From assembly GCA_009923685.1 (NCBI GenBank), contig RFTA01000001.1, positions 1 through 58,187 of the forward strand: DNA of 58,187 nucleotides, written 5' to 3'. The DNA comes from Actinomycetota bacterium. Lineage in GTDB: Bacteria > Actinomycetota > Acidimicrobiia > Acidimicrobiales > Ilumatobacteraceae. Positions 18,557 through 26,853 of the stretch are shown piece by piece. The position numbers were made by a program, and so were the translations under genes. The notes under the pieces were generated by a model that worked only from the letters and a program-made list of their open reading frames with translations, did not search any database and was not told the DNA's origin. Position 1 is the stretch's first letter; the number at the start of each line of letters is the position of its first letter.

Positions 18557-19750
18557 TTACGGCCGAATCAGCGCCGCCAACATCGCTTGAAACTTGGCCT
18601 GTGTCTCGGCCAACTCGCTCATCGGTTCGCTATCACCAACTATGCCACCGCCCGCAAACAGTCGGGCAGTGGTTCGCTCAGGGTCGAACTCAGCACAACG
18701 AATTGCAACCGCAAAAGTACCTTCGCCGCTTTGATTGAAATATCCGATTGCCCCGCCATAGCGTCCACGATTCATGCCCTCGACTTTTGCAATTTGATCA
18801 AGAGCTGCCTGCTTTGGTGCGCCGCCAAGTGCGGGTGTGGGTGAGAGTGCATATGCAAGATCAAGGACACTGGGGCGTGGTTCACTCAATTGGCCAGATA
18901 TTTCGGTACCAAGATGTTGAACGTTTGCAACCGCAACAATTGAAGGTTCGGGTTGCCAATCGAGAAACGAACACCACGGCAAAAGAGTGTCGTGAACCAT
19001 GTCGATAACGATGCGATGCTCGAGTTGATTTTTAGTACTGGCGACCAATTCGTTCGCTATTTTCTTGTCTGTTGCTGGATTCCCCGTTCGAGGTGCGGTG
19101 CCGGCTAATGGGTGACTTGATACTTGACTGCCGCTGACGTTGACCAGCAATTCAGGTGATGCGCCGACGAAACCGTCGAACGAATATCGATAGCTCGAAC
19201 CGAACGAAGTTTTTAGACGCTGCAAAATTGCACGTACGTCGAATTTTTGATCAGTGGTCACAAAAATATCACGGGCGATAACCGCTTTATCTAGTTTCTT
19301 TTCACGCACCGCCTGTGCGGTCGACCGCACGGCATCTAAATAGTGAGCAACAGCAACACCTTGCTTGACCGAAAACGTGGCTGCGAAATTTCGTTGCTCT
19401 GAAATCGTTTCGAACTCAATGGTCGAATCATCAATTGTTGTGCACCATTGCTGTCCGTCGGCAGTCTTGCCGATCAGTACGCGTGGAATAACGAATTCGT
19501 GTGGGTCGCTACTGATGAAGGGAATGCAGCCAATTGCTATCGGGCCGGCGCCCGAAATGCCACTCTGGTTGTCGTCAATGATTGCTCTCAGTCTTGATTC
19601 GACATGGTCGCGCCCGGCTCGCAGGGCTACACCGCGACCAGCAATACCGACACCGTCACGAACGAATAGATAGCCGTCATCGCCGGCGAAGTCGTTCAAA
19701 TCAATAGTTTGGTCAGTGACCGTCGAGAGTTTTCGAGTAGTTGATCTCAT
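18557..19750 (-). CDS. menF: Isochorismate synthase
   Basis: This 397-residue chorismate-binding enzyme would convert chorismate to isochorismate for MenD. The ATG at 19750 shares its A with the menG stop (TGATG), so this start is preferred to a longer reading from 19825. The C-terminal catalytic domain shows KLDKAVIARDIFV, SYRYSFDGFVGASPELLV, SHPLAGTAPR, ELVASTKNQLEHRIVIDMV, LSPTPALGGAPKQAAL and a final GRYGGAIGYF, with VAIRCAEF and RLFAGGGIVGDSEP. These are the hallmarks of MenF/EntC-type synthases. Anthranilate synthase component I is less likely because of the men context and short length. Confidence 0.9.
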   Translation of the reverse strand: MRSTTRKLSTVTDQTIDLNDFAGDDGYLFVRDGVGIAGRGVALRAGRDHVESRLRAIIDDNQSGISGAGPIAIGCIPFISSDPHEFVIPRVLIGKTADGQQWCTTIDDSTIEFETISEQRNFAATFSVKQGVAVAHYLDAVRSTAQAVREKKLDKAVIARDIFVTTDQKFDVRAILQRLKTSFGSSYRYSFDGFVGASPELLVNVSGSQVSSHPLAGTAPRTGNPATDKKIANELVASTKNQLEHRIVIDMVHDTLLPWCSFLDWQPEPSIVAVANVQHLGTEISGQLSEPRPSVLDLAYALSPTPALGGAPKQAALDQIAKVEGMNRGRYGGAIGYFNQSGEGTFAVAIRCAEFDPERTTARLFAGGGIVGDSEPMSELAETQAKFQAMLAALIRP

Positions 19751-20502
19751 CAATTTCGAGTCGCGACAATTAACTGAGTCAAGCCGCCTGATAAATTTTT
19801 GTGCTCGGCGTCCGAGAAGCCACATTGTTTGAGCATCGTAATCAGCGCATCTGGCTTGGGTAGATATGCGACGCTTCGTGGCAAATATTTGTATGCGGCT
19901 CGATCAGATAGCAGTCCACCAATAATTGGAACGATACGACCGAAATAGATTTTGTTGCCGAACCGAATGAATGGATTCGTCGGCACACCAACATCGAGAA
20001 GAGCGATGCGTCCACCACGACGAGTTGCGCGAGCAAGTTCGATGAAAAACATCTGCAGGTTCTCGAGATTGCGTAGTGCGAAGCCACATGTAATGCCGTC
20101 GACGCATGAGTTAGGTATCGGTAATCTCAAGATGTCAACCTGGGTTCGTGGCGCCCCGCTTCTATCGGCACTCAACATGCCGTATGACAGATCCATTGAT
20201 ATGGGTTGATAGCCGTTTCGTTTGAGTTCGATACAAAGGTCACCCGTGCCGCTAGCGAGATCGAGTACGCGAGAGCCCCTCGGTAAGTTGAGTGCTGCAA
20301 CGGTTTTCTTTCGCCATCGCGTATCTAATCTGAAGGTCATAAGTCGATTTACGAAGTCGTATCTTGGGGCAATCGCATCGAACATCTCACGCACAGCCTC
20401 GACTTTTTCGACACCATTTGGCAGATCGTTGCGATCCCATTTCTTGCGCTTTTGCGTTGTATCTGCCACGTGTTTCAGGCTACGGGACAACGGCATTGGC
20501 AT
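19750..20502 (-). CDS. menG: Demethylmenaquinone methyltransferase
   Basis: This 250-residue class I SAM-dependent methyltransferase carries out the last step of menaquinone synthesis, methylating demethylmenaquinone at C2. The signature VREMFDAIAPRYDFVNRLMTFRLDTRWRK is followed by SAM motif I VLDLASGTGDLCIEL near residues 79-93. Later blocks include GITCGFALRNLENLQMFFIELARATRRGGRIALLDVGVP and a C-terminal YLPRSVAYLPKPDALITMLKQCGF, all typical of MenG/UbiE. It is slightly long because of a charged N-terminus (MPMPLSRSLKHVADTTQKRKKWDR). Its stop overlaps the menF start, so the two are coupled. No ubiquinone genes are nearby, so the menaquinone role is preferred. Confidence 0.93.
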   Translation of the reverse strand: MPMPLSRSLKHVADTTQKRKKWDRNDLPNGVEKVEAVREMFDAIAPRYDFVNRLMTFRLDTRWRKKTVAALNLPRGSRVLDLASGTGDLCIELKRNGYQPISMDLSYGMLSADRSGAPRTQVDILRLPIPNSCVDGITCGFALRNLENLQMFFIELARATRRGGRIALLDVGVPTNPFIRFGNKIYFGRIVPIIGGLLSDRAAYKYLPRSVAYLPKPDALITMLKQCGFSDAEHKNLSGGLTQLIVATRN

Positions 20503-20559
20503 GGTGAGTAACAGTTTTGTGACACATTTCTGTCAAACTGAGCAGAGGAGATACCTGCC

Positions 20560-21780
20560 GTGATTGATTTTTCGTTCTCGCCCGAAGTTGAAAGCGTTCG
20601 TATCAAGGTGCGCGAATTTATGGATACCGAAGTTCGCCCTCAATGGGATTCGATCGATCAAAAAGACCGCTCTCAAGTAGTTCGCGCAATTGTCAAGTTG
20701 CGAGGTCGAGCTCGAGATCATTGGAATCTGTGGTTGCCGCATATGCCCGCCGAATGGGGTGGTATGGGTCTTGGTCCAACTGCCATGGCTGCGGTGTCTG
20801 CTGAAGCGGCGAAAGTAAGCATCGGTCCATTTGTCTTGAATGCCCAAGCGCCTGACGAGGGCAACCAACACACGCTTTTGCATTGGGCAACTGACGAGCA
20901 GAAAGAAAAATATCTACGACCACTTTGTGAGGGAACGTCGCGAAGTTGCTTTGCGATGACCGAACCCGAAGTCGCTGGTAGCGACCCAACTTTGATTAAA
21001 ACCCAGGCCTACCAAGATGGTGACGAGTGGGTGATCAACGGACACAAGTGGTTTATTTCGGGTGCGCGAGGTGCTCAATTTGCATTGTTGGTTGCGCGCA
21101 CCGAAGATAATCCTGATTTACCTCAGGCAGCAAACTCGTGTTTCATCGTTGACATACCGAGCGAAGGTTTTAATATCGTACGCGACGTCGAGACGATGTC
21201 AGGTGGTCACAATCATTGCGAAATTTTGATTGAAGACCTTCGCGTTCCCGCAAAAAATATGTTGGGTGGTCGTGGTCAAGGTCATTTGCTTGGTCAATAT
21301 CGACTCGGACCCGCTCGCTTAGCCCATTGCATGCGTTGGATCGGTCAGGCTGAGATCGCACTTGACATGATGGTCGATCGTGCTTTGAAACGCTATTCGC
21401 ATGGTTCGATTCTGGCCGAAAAGCAGGGTATTCAGTGGTTGATCGCCGACTCGTCAATGGAGCTTTATCAGTGCAAACTTATGGTGTTGCACGCCGCATA
21501 CAAAATCGAGAACGGTCAGAGTTTCACGTCAGAAGTTTCAATGGCAAAACACTTTGTCGCCAACAGTTTGTGGAGAATCATCGATCGGGCGATTCAAGTA
21601 CACGGCGCACTCGGCTACTCAACAGACACCCCGCTTGCCCATATGTTGCAGCAAGCACGTTGGAGTCGTTTCGCCGATGGCGCCGACGAAATTCATCAGA
21701 TGCGAATTGCTCAACGCACGATCGCGGCTTTCAAAGATCATGGCTCGACAAAATCAGCGACAGGAGATCTTCCATTATGA
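20560..21780 (+). CDS. Acyl-CoA dehydrogenase
   Basis: This 406-residue FAD flavoenzyme oxidises an acyl-CoA to the trans-2-enoyl-CoA. The FAD/substrate signature SCFAMTEPEVAGSDPTLIKT is near residue 130, DEWVINGHKWFISGA follows, and the C-terminal domain has QVHGALGYSTDTPLAHMLQQARWSRFADGADEIHQMRIAQRTI. The region GADEIH carries the position of the catalytic Glu. It resembles the human ACAD10/11-like clade and isovaleryl/medium-chain types; the substrate cannot be fixed. GTG 20560 has GAGGAG 9 bases upstream. Its stop overlaps the LLM gene (ATGA), so the pair form an operon. Confidence 0.88.
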   Translation: MIDFSFSPEVESVRIKVREFMDTEVRPQWDSIDQKDRSQVVRAIVKLRGRARDHWNLWLPHMPAEWGGMGLGPTAMAAVSAEAAKVSIGPFVLNAQAPDEGNQHTLLHWATDEQKEKYLRPLCEGTSRSCFAMTEPEVAGSDPTLIKTQAYQDGDEWVINGHKWFISGARGAQFALLVARTEDNPDLPQAANSCFIVDIPSEGFNIVRDVETMSGGHNHCEILIEDLRVPAKNMLGGRGQGHLLGQYRLGPARLAHCMRWIGQAEIALDMMVDRALKRYSHGSILAEKQGIQWLIADSSMELYQCKLMVLHAAYKIENGQSFTSEVSMAKHFVANSLWRIIDRAIQVHGALGYSTDTPLAHMLQQARWSRFADGADEIHQMRIAQRTIAAFKDHGSTKSATGDLPL

Positions 21781-22745
21781 TCAGCAAAACCGACACGACC
21801 TTCGGAGTTTTTATTCCACAAGGTTGGAAGATGGAACTAGTGTCGATCGCCGACCCGGTAGCAAAATGGAACAAGGCCGTCGAAATTGCACAGTTGGCCG
21901 AAAAACTCGGATTCGATTCGGTTTGGGTATACGACCACTTTCATAATGTGCCGCGTCCCGCTCATGAGGCGGTATTTGAATGCTGGACCGTGATGGCCGC
22001 TATCAGTCAGCGCACCACAAAAATCAGACTCGGTCAGATGGTGGGTTGCAACCTATATCGCGAACCAAGTTTGTTGGCAAAGATCACCTCGACACTTGAT
22101 GTGATTTCTGGGGGTCGACTTGATTGGGGTATCGGCGCCGGCTGGTATGAAAACGAATGTCGTGGCTATGGCTACGACTTTCCTGAGCCCAAGGTACGAA
22201 TCGCAATGTTGCGCGAGTGTGTTGAAATCGTTCGTTCAATGTGGACTCAAGAAGAGACCAATTACTCGGGAAGGTATTACAACCTGGTGCGCGGCAATTG
22301 TGATCCAAAACCACTTCAAAAACCACACCCACCAATTTGGATCGGTGGTGGCGGAGAACAACTGACGCTCAGAGTCGTCGCCCGCTATGCCGATTGCTCA
22401 AATTTTGGTGGCAGCCCTGAAGAGTTCGCTCGTAAACGAGAAATTTTGAAAGGTCATTGTGCGGCAGTCGGTCGTGACGAATCAGCGATTCGCAAGACAT
22501 GGTCTCCGGACGTTTTTATTCGTCGAACTGAAAAAGAGATCAAAGCGGCAGGCTCATTGAGTTTGCGCGCAGATCCGGTTGACGAGTGGCAGAAAAACAA
22601 TCTCGTCGGTACCGTCGAGCAGGTCACTGAGAAAGTTCAAAAATATATCGATCTCGGTTGTAGCGGTTTTATACCGTGGTGCGCCGACTACCCGAGTTCA
22701 GAAACTGTTGAATTGTTTGCCGAAGTGATGAACAACTTCAGATGA
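21777..22745 (+). CDS. LLM-class oxidoreductase, probably F420-dependent
   Basis: This 322-residue luciferase-like TIM-barrel oxidoreductase starts at ATG 21777 (MISKTDTTFGVFIPQGWKME), which overlaps the acyl-CoA dehydrogenase stop as ATGA and has AGGAG 8 bases upstream; a longer in-frame reading inside that gene is rejected. Characteristic blocks are AEKLGFDSVWVYDHF, TKIRLGQMVGCNLYREPSLLAKITSTLDVISGGRLDWGIGAGWYENE, PKVRIAMLRECVEIVRSMW and PPIWIGGGGEQLTLRVVARYADCSNFGG. These are typical of actinobacterial F420-dependent members, though FMN cannot be excluded. The coupling with an acyl-CoA dehydrogenase suggests lipid or side-chain oxidation. Confidence 0.85.
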   Translation: MISKTDTTFGVFIPQGWKMELVSIADPVAKWNKAVEIAQLAEKLGFDSVWVYDHFHNVPRPAHEAVFECWTVMAAISQRTTKIRLGQMVGCNLYREPSLLAKITSTLDVISGGRLDWGIGAGWYENECRGYGYDFPEPKVRIAMLRECVEIVRSMWTQEETNYSGRYYNLVRGNCDPKPLQKPHPPIWIGGGGEQLTLRVVARYADCSNFGGSPEEFARKREILKGHCAAVGRDESAIRKTWSPDVFIRRTEKEIKAAGSLSLRADPVDEWQKNNLVGTVEQVTEKVQKYIDLGCSGFIPWCADYPSSETVELFAEVMNNFR

Positions 22746-22756
22746 ACCACCCGCGG

Positions 22757-23215
22757 TTATAGGTAGTAGCGAAAAACAACTTCAGCCACGCAAGAGGGTT
22801 TCTTTGCGCCCTCGCATTCGAAAGTTGTTTCGAGTGTTACTTGCACGCCACCAGCTACATCTTCAACGTTCAAGAGTTTGACGCCGGCACGAAGTTTCGA
22901 ACCGACAGGCACCGGCGACGGAAATCGAACTTTGTTTGTGCCGTAGTTGACGCCCATTGCCACACCTTCGACCCCGAATATCTGTGGCAAGAAAACTGGA
23001 CCAAGCGAGAGAGTCAAATATCCGTGGGCGATTGGTCCACCAAATGGGCCCGCCTTTGCTCGTTCGACGTCGATGTGGATCCATTGATGATCGCCCGTCG
23101 CATCAGCGAACAAGTTAACTTGCTCTTGGGTGATCGTCAGATAATCGGAGTAGCCAAGATGGTTGCCCACTTGGCTTTTTAGTTCATCGATACTTTTAAT
23201 TATGAGTTTTGCCAT
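22757..23215 (-). CDS. MaoC-family (R)-hydratase
   Basis: This 152-residue single hot-dog domain protein carries the hydratase-2 motif: QVNLFADATGDHQWIHIDVERAKAGPFGGPIAHGYLTLSLG, with the catalytic Asp and His in FADATGDHQWIH. It closely resembles the actinobacterial MaoC/enoyl-CoA hydratase group, which hydrates trans-2-enoyl-CoA to the (R)-3-hydroxyacyl-CoA. Convergent with the LLM gene across an 11-base gap, and preceded on its own strand by the small membrane protein 42 bases away. With the neighbouring acyl-CoA dehydrogenase it points to fatty-acid or side-chain degradation, but the substrate is unknown. Confidence 0.88.
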   Translation of the reverse strand: MAKLIIKSIDELKSQVGNHLGYSDYLTITQEQVNLFADATGDHQWIHIDVERAKAGPFGGPIAHGYLTLSLGPVFLPQIFGVEGVAMGVNYGTNKVRFPSPVPVGSKLRAGVKLLNVEDVAGGVQVTLETTFECEGAKKPSCVAEVVFRYYL

Positions 23216-23257
23216 GAACCAAGTGTGGCAGGCATTCGGTCGCCACGACGAACTGAA

Positions 23258-23698
23258 TTAGCGATACCAAATTTTTTGGTGGCTTCGACTTTGGGGATGC
23301 AGAATCAGCGCACACAAGGCGATCTCGAAAATCAAACTCAGGGTGCTTCCGCCACTCAACTTGCGATAAAGCGAAGACGCAATGCCGCTGGTGTTCTCGA
23401 GGTCTGAATAAGCCCAGAAGCGTAAGACGAATGGCGAAAAAGCCGCTGCGATCGCGAACTTGTAACCCAATTTTAAGTCGTTTGCCATGAACAATCCCGA
23501 CAGTGCATGCAGTGCGACCACTAAAAGGCCAACGATCAGACCTACGCCAAATCGGTTGCGAATATAACCCAAATAATCGGTCGAGTCGATAACGCTTATC
23601 AATGCAAAAAATCCGTTCAGATAAAGCAACATCGCCGCAATTTGCAGAGTCTGTGGTTGCATGCGGTCAAACCATTTGCGCCAATCAATACTTAGCAT
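23258..23698 (-). CDS. Small membrane protein of unknown function
   Basis: A 146-residue protein with four predicted membrane segments: IAAMLLYLNGFFALISVI, FGVGLIVGLLVVALHALSGLFM, FAIAAAFSPFVLRFWAY and LSLIFEIALCALIL. The N-terminus (MLSIDWRKWFDRMQP) is cytoplasmic-looking and there is no signal peptide. No catalytic motif is visible. It is divergent from era with a 48-base gap and followed by the MaoC gene. I do not recognise the family; the clear hydrophobic pattern and codon-length reading frame support a real gene. Confidence 0.7.
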   Translation of the reverse strand: MLSIDWRKWFDRMQPQTLQIAAMLLYLNGFFALISVIDSTDYLGYIRNRFGVGLIVGLLVVALHALSGLFMANDLKLGYKFAIAAAFSPFVLRFWAYSDLENTSGIASSLYRKLSGGSTLSLIFEIALCALILHPQSRSHQKIWYR

Positions 23699-23734
23699 TA
23701 TTCAATTGTGGCAGATCGTCGCGGTCTTAATCGG

Positions 23735-23740
23735 TAGCCT
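23735..23740 (+). promoter_or_regulatory. Putative -10 element of era (TAGCCT)
   Basis: TAGCCT lies exactly 6 bases before the GTG start of era, placing a transcription start at the start codon. The same hexamer precedes uvrA and rapZ. No Shine-Dalgarno is visible. Confidence 0.4.
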
Positions 23741-23746
23741 TCAGTC

Positions 23747-24586
23747 GTGCGTAGCGCCTTTATTTCTTTGGTCGGACGACCGAATGTCGGAAAGTCGACG
23801 TTGCTAAACGCTTTGATCGGCAAGAAGGTGAGCATCGTCTCGAACAAGCCACAAACAACACGAACTCGCGTTCGTGGCATTTTGAACAAGGGCGACGCTC
23901 AATTGGTATTTGTCGATACGCCTGGTCTTCATAAAGCTACGACAGCGCTCGGTGAACGAGTCAATGCGACTGCTCTCGAGTCGATGCGTGATGTTGACAT
24001 CGTTTGTCTGTTGATAGATGCGACGCAAACATTCGGCACAGGTGACAAGTGGGTGAGCGAGCAACTTGACGTTCGAAAAGCAATCGTTGTGATCAACAAA
24101 ATCGATGCTGTTTCGCCGGCCAAACTTCTTGCTCAATTGAGCTCGATTTCGTCTTTGGGCGCCGCCGAGTATTTTCCGGTGTCGGCAAAAACTGGCGAGG
24201 GTGTCGAGCAGTTGGTCGCCGAATTAGTCAAACGCGCACCAATTGGTCAAGCGATGTATCCACCAGAGATGACATCTGAAACGCCGCAAGCCCAGTGGGT
24301 TGCCGAACTTGTGCGCGAACAGTTGCTGTTAGTCACCCGAGACGAATTGCCTTATTCGATTGCCACGCGTGTCACCGAATGGGAGTGGCCGCGGGTTCGC
24401 TGCGAAATAGTTGTCGAGCGCGAAAGCCAAAAAGGCATGGTCATCGGCAAATCAGGCAGTGTTCTCAAGTCGGTTGGCACCGAAGTTCGCAAACAAATGC
24501 CCGATGGCGCGTTCTTAGAACTCTTTGTAGTTGTCGACAAAGACTGGCAACATCGTGCCGACCGCGTCGAACGCCTCGGCTACTAG
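23747..24586 (+). CDS. era: GTPase Era
   Basis: This 279-residue GTPase binds the 3' end of 16S rRNA and helps assemble the small subunit. G1 is GRPNVGKST near residues 9-17, G3 is DTPG near residue 63, G4 is NKID near residue 122, and G5 is SAK. The C-terminal KH domain has the RNA-binding loop MVIGKSGSVLKSVGTEVRKQM. Length is about 15-20 residues shorter than E. coli Era. GTG 23747 is the start. In many actinobacteria era follows phoH-ybeY-corC directly; here the block has been separated by about 12 kb of men and lipid genes. Confidence 0.93.
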   Translation: MRSAFISLVGRPNVGKSTLLNALIGKKVSIVSNKPQTTRTRVRGILNKGDAQLVFVDTPGLHKATTALGERVNATALESMRDVDIVCLLIDATQTFGTGDKWVSEQLDVRKAIVVINKIDAVSPAKLLAQLSSISSLGAAEYFPVSAKTGEGVEQLVAELVKRAPIGQAMYPPEMTSETPQAQWVAELVREQLLLVTRDELPYSIATRVTEWEWPRVRCEIVVERESQKGMVIGKSGSVLKSVGTEVRKQMPDGAFLELFVVVDKDWQHRADRVERLGY

Positions 24587-24595
24587 TTCGAGTTG

Positions 24596-25222
24596 TTAGC
24601 CGGCAAGGGCGACAAGTAGAGACGAGTAGTCGTCGAAACTTACGGTAGTTCCAGGTTTTGCCAGGTCTCCGCGTCCACGTGGCACGGCAACGTTTTGTCC
24701 ATCAACGGTAAACACAACCTGTCCGACCCCGGGTCGTCGAGTAAATGTCAACACCAATTGCGCAATCGCTAGTCGTTGATCAATCGGAGAGAGTTCACTC
24801 AAGAATTGTGCGTTGGTATCGATTTGCGCGATTCCTTTAGAGATCTGAATCGTGGCGTTTAGCGATGTCGGCAGGGCGCTGCGCAAACCAAATCCGTTGT
24901 CGCCTGATGGCGGCCCGGCGACCAATGCCGCCAAAACTTGCGAGGTGGTGGCTGGGCTGACGATTGATTGAATTGTGGCCACGACACGATTTGCGCTGAT
25001 GTAATAAAGTTCAACGGGCTCTGAAACCACTTCAACCAATGATGATGCTGTGTCTTTCGCAGAAGTGCCCGCAACAACTGTCGTAGACGTCGAAGTTGTC
25101 GTAGTTTGTTCGCCGAGTTCGAGTGGCAGTTCTGATTGCGAGAGATTTTCGACATTGCTGCTACTCGGCACGCCACAACTGCTAGTGACCAAAAGCAAGA
25201 CAACGCCGATTGTGCGCCTCAT
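24596..25222 (-). CDS. GerMN-domain lipoprotein (minimal LpqB-like)
   Basis: This 208-residue protein begins MRRTIGVVLLLVTSSCGVPSSS, a lipoprotein signal with Cys16 as the lipidation site. A Ser/Thr-rich linker (QTTTTSTSTTVVAGTS) precedes a GerMN domain: VELYYISANRVVATIQSIVS, SQVLAALVAGPPSGDNGFGLRSALP, and LAIAQLVLTFTRRPGVGQVVFTVDGQ. It directly overlaps the histidine kinase gene (ATGA), which makes it the positional equivalent of LpqB in the mtrA-mtrB-lpqB operon. Classical LpqB is about 580 residues with a beta-propeller after the GerMN domain; that part is absent here. It probably acts outside the membrane and modulates the sensor kinase. Confidence 0.82.
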   Translation of the reverse strand: MRRTIGVVLLLVTSSCGVPSSSNVENLSQSELPLELGEQTTTTSTSTTVVAGTSAKDTASSLVEVVSEPVELYYISANRVVATIQSIVSPATTSQVLAALVAGPPSGDNGFGLRSALPTSLNATIQISKGIAQIDTNAQFLSELSPIDQRLAIAQLVLTFTRRPGVGQVVFTVDGQNVAVPRGRGDLAKPGTTVSFDDYSSLLVALAG

Positions 25223-26685
25223 GAGTCGCCTTTGCTCGCATCACTTGACGAATTTCGTTTGACGGTCACAACGAATCTGGCCCCGCCATTGCTATTTGTC
25301 TCGACCCAAGTTTTGCCGCCGAGGGCGCGTGCGTGCTCTTGCACAATTGCCAAACCGAGACCGCTTCCGGTGCTGTTACGCGACGCCGTTCCACGCGCAA
25401 AGCGATCGAAAATTCGTTCTCGCTCGCTTTCGGCGACGCCTGCGCCAGCATCGTCTACGCAGATGCGAAATTCGTTTTGACCGCCGATCACTGATAAAGC
25501 GGTCGCTCCGCCTGCGTGGTCGCGGGCGTTTTCAAGCAGGTTCAACACGATCCGCTCAATGCGTCGCTTATCAAGAACGGTTGAGTCGCTCGAATCAACC
25601 GTTGAGGCAAAAGCGACTTCACCAAAGCCGTGTCGTTGTGCGACTCGCTTGACCAAGTCAGCGAGATTCACGTTCTCTTCTTGAGATTTGCCCGCACCTG
25701 CGTCGAGGCGCGAGAGTTCGAGCAAATCGAGCACGGTACGGTCGAAACGCTGCACTTGGCCAGCAATAATGTCGAATGCTTGCTTGTTGCGGTCGCTGAG
25801 GTCGTCGCGTCGGCCCTGCAAAACTTCGACGGCAGCGGCGAGAGCCGTGATCGGAGATCTCAGTTCATGGCTGACATCGCTGGCGAATCTGGTTTCTCTC
25901 TGAATGCGAGTTTGCACGGCATCAACCATGTTGTTGAATGAATTCGCAAGTCTTGCGAGTTCGGGGTCTCGTTCATCTTCGAGCCGCGCATCAAGACCAC
26001 CCGATGCGATATCGGTGGCGACGGTTGCAACTCGGCGCAATGGTCGTAAAACACTGTTGCTGCTAGAAAAACCAAAAATACCTCCGGCGATCGTGATCAA
26101 GATAATGCCGAATGTGAGAGTGGTGCGAATTGTATTGAGTGTTCGTTCAACGTCTGTCAACGGAAACGCCTCGAAATAATGTCCCGATATCGCTGCGATT
26201 GAGATGCCGAGGGCTTCGTATGGTTCGCCATTGAACTCAAACCTCTGTCGAGAACTTTGCCCAGCCAAAGTCTTTGCCAAAAGTTCGCTCGGCAGGTTTG
26301 ATTGGGTGAACCGCAGCGGTTCTTGTGCGAAAAATGATTCGGCGGCGACCAAGTGCAGAACCGCATAACCGCCTTTTTCGGTGCGAATGTTTGTGACGAT
26401 GTCGCCTGCGTCTTGAGGGCTGACACCAACAAGTGTGCGCAACAACTGAGCATTGTTGATTGCTTGACTTGTCGCGAGTTCAGATCGTTGATCAAGCAGA
26501 TATGCACGTGTCGAGGCGTAGGTAACGATGCTCAACGAAACTGCGGCGGCAAATGCGCTGATGCTGAAGTAAAGCAACATGCGACCTCTTAGGCCACGCA
26601 ACCCATCAATGCTGTTTTTTATTCGGGCGATTTGGGCGGAGGGCCAATTTATATTCGACTCGTCAGTTGCTGAATTGACCTGCAC
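25219..26685 (-). CDS. Sensor histidine kinase, MtrB-like
   Basis: This 488-residue membrane kinase has a cytoplasmic N-terminus, a first membrane segment MLLYFSISAFAAAVSLSIVTYA (residues 36-57), an extracellular domain of about 130 residues, and a second segment TLTFGIILITIAGGIFGF near residues 189-206. A HAMP domain (LRPLRRVATVATDIASGGLDARL) and a HisKA dimerisation domain follow, with H273 in SDVSHELRSPIT. The HATPase_c domain shows the N-box LNLLENARDHAGG, G1 CVDDAGAGV and G2 GSGLGLAIV. The overall plan matches actinobacterial MtrB. The start is GTG 26685, with a weak site. The overlapping GerMN lipoprotein and the divergent OmpR-type regulator support an MtrAB-LpqB-like envelope-control system. 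Confidence 0.87.
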   Translation of the reverse strand: MQVNSATDESNINWPSAQIARIKNSIDGLRGLRGRMLLYFSISAFAAAVSLSIVTYASTRAYLLDQRSELATSQAINNAQLLRTLVGVSPQDAGDIVTNIRTEKGGYAVLHLVAAESFFAQEPLRFTQSNLPSELLAKTLAGQSSRQRFEFNGEPYEALGISIAAISGHYFEAFPLTDVERTLNTIRTTLTFGIILITIAGGIFGFSSSNSVLRPLRRVATVATDIASGGLDARLEDERDPELARLANSFNNMVDAVQTRIQRETRFASDVSHELRSPITALAAAVEVLQGRRDDLSDRNKQAFDIIAGQVQRFDRTVLDLLELSRLDAGAGKSQEENVNLADLVKRVAQRHGFGEVAFASTVDSSDSTVLDKRRIERIVLNLLENARDHAGGATALSVIGGQNEFRICVDDAGAGVAESERERIFDRFARGTASRNSTGSGLGLAIVQEHARALGGKTWVETNSNGGARFVVTVKRNSSSDASKGDS

Positions 26686-26713
26686 ACCTTAAGCATTGCG
26701 GGAATTTCGCCAA

Positions 26714-26758
26714 CCCCCACCGGCGGGAGCCAAGGGGGAGCATGGCATCCCGCCGGTG
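26714..26758. other. GC-rich hairpin with pseudoknot potential
   Basis: CACCGGCGGGA (26718-26728) and TCCCGCCGGTG (26748-26758) are perfectly complementary, and GCCA/TGGC inside extends the stem to 15 bp with one bulged A. The loop contains GGGGG (26734-26738), which can pair with CCCCC (26714-26718) just outside the stem. It lies between the divergent kinase and response-regulator start codons. There is no T-tract after it on either strand, so it is not a typical terminator. It could be a structured RNA leader or a DNA repeat. Confidence 0.5.
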
Positions 26759-26823
26759 TGACATCTCAATATTGCTCGGCTTGTTTGACGGAACCCCGAT
26801 AAATCTGTGACATTCTGGTAACA
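26758..26823. promoter_or_regulatory. GTRACA repeats, possible MtrA-type operator
   Basis: GTGACA occurs at 26758-26763 and 26807-26812, and GTAACA at 26818-26823. The last two are direct repeats 11 bases apart, just before the regulator gene. MtrA-type regulators are known to bind direct repeats of this kind, so these may be autoregulatory sites for the divergent kinase/regulator pair. Confidence 0.4.
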
Positions 26824-26853
26824 AAATCGAACTTCGGGGCAGAATAGAGAATC

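Noticed and set aside
21435..21776. Extended N-terminus of the LLM oxidoreductase
   Set aside because: It lies inside the acyl-CoA dehydrogenase gene in another frame; ATG 21777 has AGGAG and an ATGA overlap.
26714..26758. Rho-independent terminator
   Set aside because: No T-tract follows on either strand and the hairpin lies between two divergent start codons, not after a gene.
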